Source of the DNA: JAITWN01 sp034002745
GTDB taxonomy: Bacteria; Pseudomonadota; Gammaproteobacteria; SZUA-140
DNA length: 64,000 bases
Direction of reading: 5' to 3'
Assembly (NCBI GenBank): GCA_034002745.1
Contig: JAVEZY010000005.1
Coordinates: forward strand, 1 to 64,000
Shown: in pieces, positions 63,756 to 64,000 of the stretch
How the letters are laid out: every line of letters starts with the position of its first letter
How positions within the stretch are numbered: the first letter of the stretch is position 1
The notes under the pieces: generated by a model
Seen by the model: only the letters and a program-made list of their open reading frames with translations
Database searches by the model: none
What the model was told of the DNA's origin: nothing
Translations under genes and position numbers: made by a program

Positions 63756-64000
63756 GCCGTCTTCCGGTCGGCCGCCGGCAACGGCCGGTTTGCGACACGT
63801 TGCGCTGTTCGTGCGCGAGTTCGAGGCAACCGAGCGCTTCTACGTCGAGCTGCTTGGCATGACGGTCGAGTGGCGGCCCGATCCCGACAACGTCTACCTC
63901 ACCTCCGGAGTCGACAACCTGGCCCTGCACCGGGCCTCGCCCGCCAGCCTGGAAGGTTTCCAGCGCCTTGATCATATTGGCTTTATTCTGTCGTGCCCGG
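63745..64000 (+). CDS. VOC/glyoxalase-fold protein, partial at window end
   Basis: The first 85 codons from ATG 63745 read AGLRHVALFVREFEATERFYVELLGM, seen as two adjoining motifs, with LHRASPASLEGFQRLDHIGF at the edge. This is the N-terminal half of a vicinal-oxygen-chelate fold with metal His in RHVALFV and DHIGF. The rest lies outside the window. It overlaps the previous stop by 11 bases. The substrate cannot be inferred. Confidence 0.85.
   Translation, partial: MASEPSSGRPPATAGLRHVALFVREFEATERFYVELLGMTVEWRPDPDNVYLTSGVDNLALHRASPASLEGFQRLDHIGFILSCP

Overview
The window is high-GC bacterial chromosome with the housekeeping gene order of Gammaproteobacteria: miaB-phoH-ybeY-corC-lnt, leuS-lptE-holA, nadD-rsfS-rlmH, maf-rng-yhdP, mlaFEDCB-ibaG-murA, hisGDCBHAFIE-tatABC and crp divergent from a yhfA-like gene. 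A Gram-negative envelope is clear from LptE, Lnt, Mla, YhdP, BtuB and a porin remnant. The species cannot be fixed from sequence reading alone; a respiratory gammaproteobacterium that uses alternative complex III is the best description.

Layout. 1-2885 is an accessory scar: fragments of a type I-G (formerly I-U) CRISPR-Cas locus (a Cas4 fragment, a Cas3 helicase fragment and a truncated WYL-type regulator) with an intact ccdAB toxin-antitoxin pair between them. 3040-5954 is a cobalamin riboswitch followed by btuB and a tonB-like gene whose linker is built from palindromic repeats read in frame. 5917-6270 is a scaffold gap of 100 N flanked by an identical 127-bp sequence, most simply an assembly overlap. 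A broken porin 3' end and an ammonium transporter with a sigma-54-type promoter follow. 8067-14343 is the miaB to lnt/rssA operon. 14580-17300 is a looser stretch of small genes (an outer-membrane protein, a PEGA lipoprotein, an unknown 134-residue protein, a SelT/SelW-like protein) and a three-copy 106-bp tandem repeat.

17300-34672 is mostly densely packed, co-directional plus-strand genes for translation, RNA processing, NAD and proline synthesis, then envelope lipid transport (YhdP and the complete Mla set). These run on into ibaG, murA, the whole histidine operon and tatABC (to 44527). degS and wrbA lie on the minus strand. After a NIF3 gene and a 446-bp AT-richer leader comes a seven-gene alternative complex III operon (actA, split actB1/actB2, actC-F, 47952-55419), ending in a GC-rich hairpin. 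The last part holds rpe-gph-trpEGDC, a TraF-like outer-membrane protein, crp, an OsmC-family gene and the start of a glyoxalase-fold gene cut by the window edge.

The most interesting items are the split ActB with a cysteine motif retained in its molybdopterin-like half, the decayed type I-G locus carrying ccdAB, and the GGGGTCAGACCCC palindrome family, which appears as protein-coding insertions in tonB, as the edges of a tandem repeat and between trpG and trpD.
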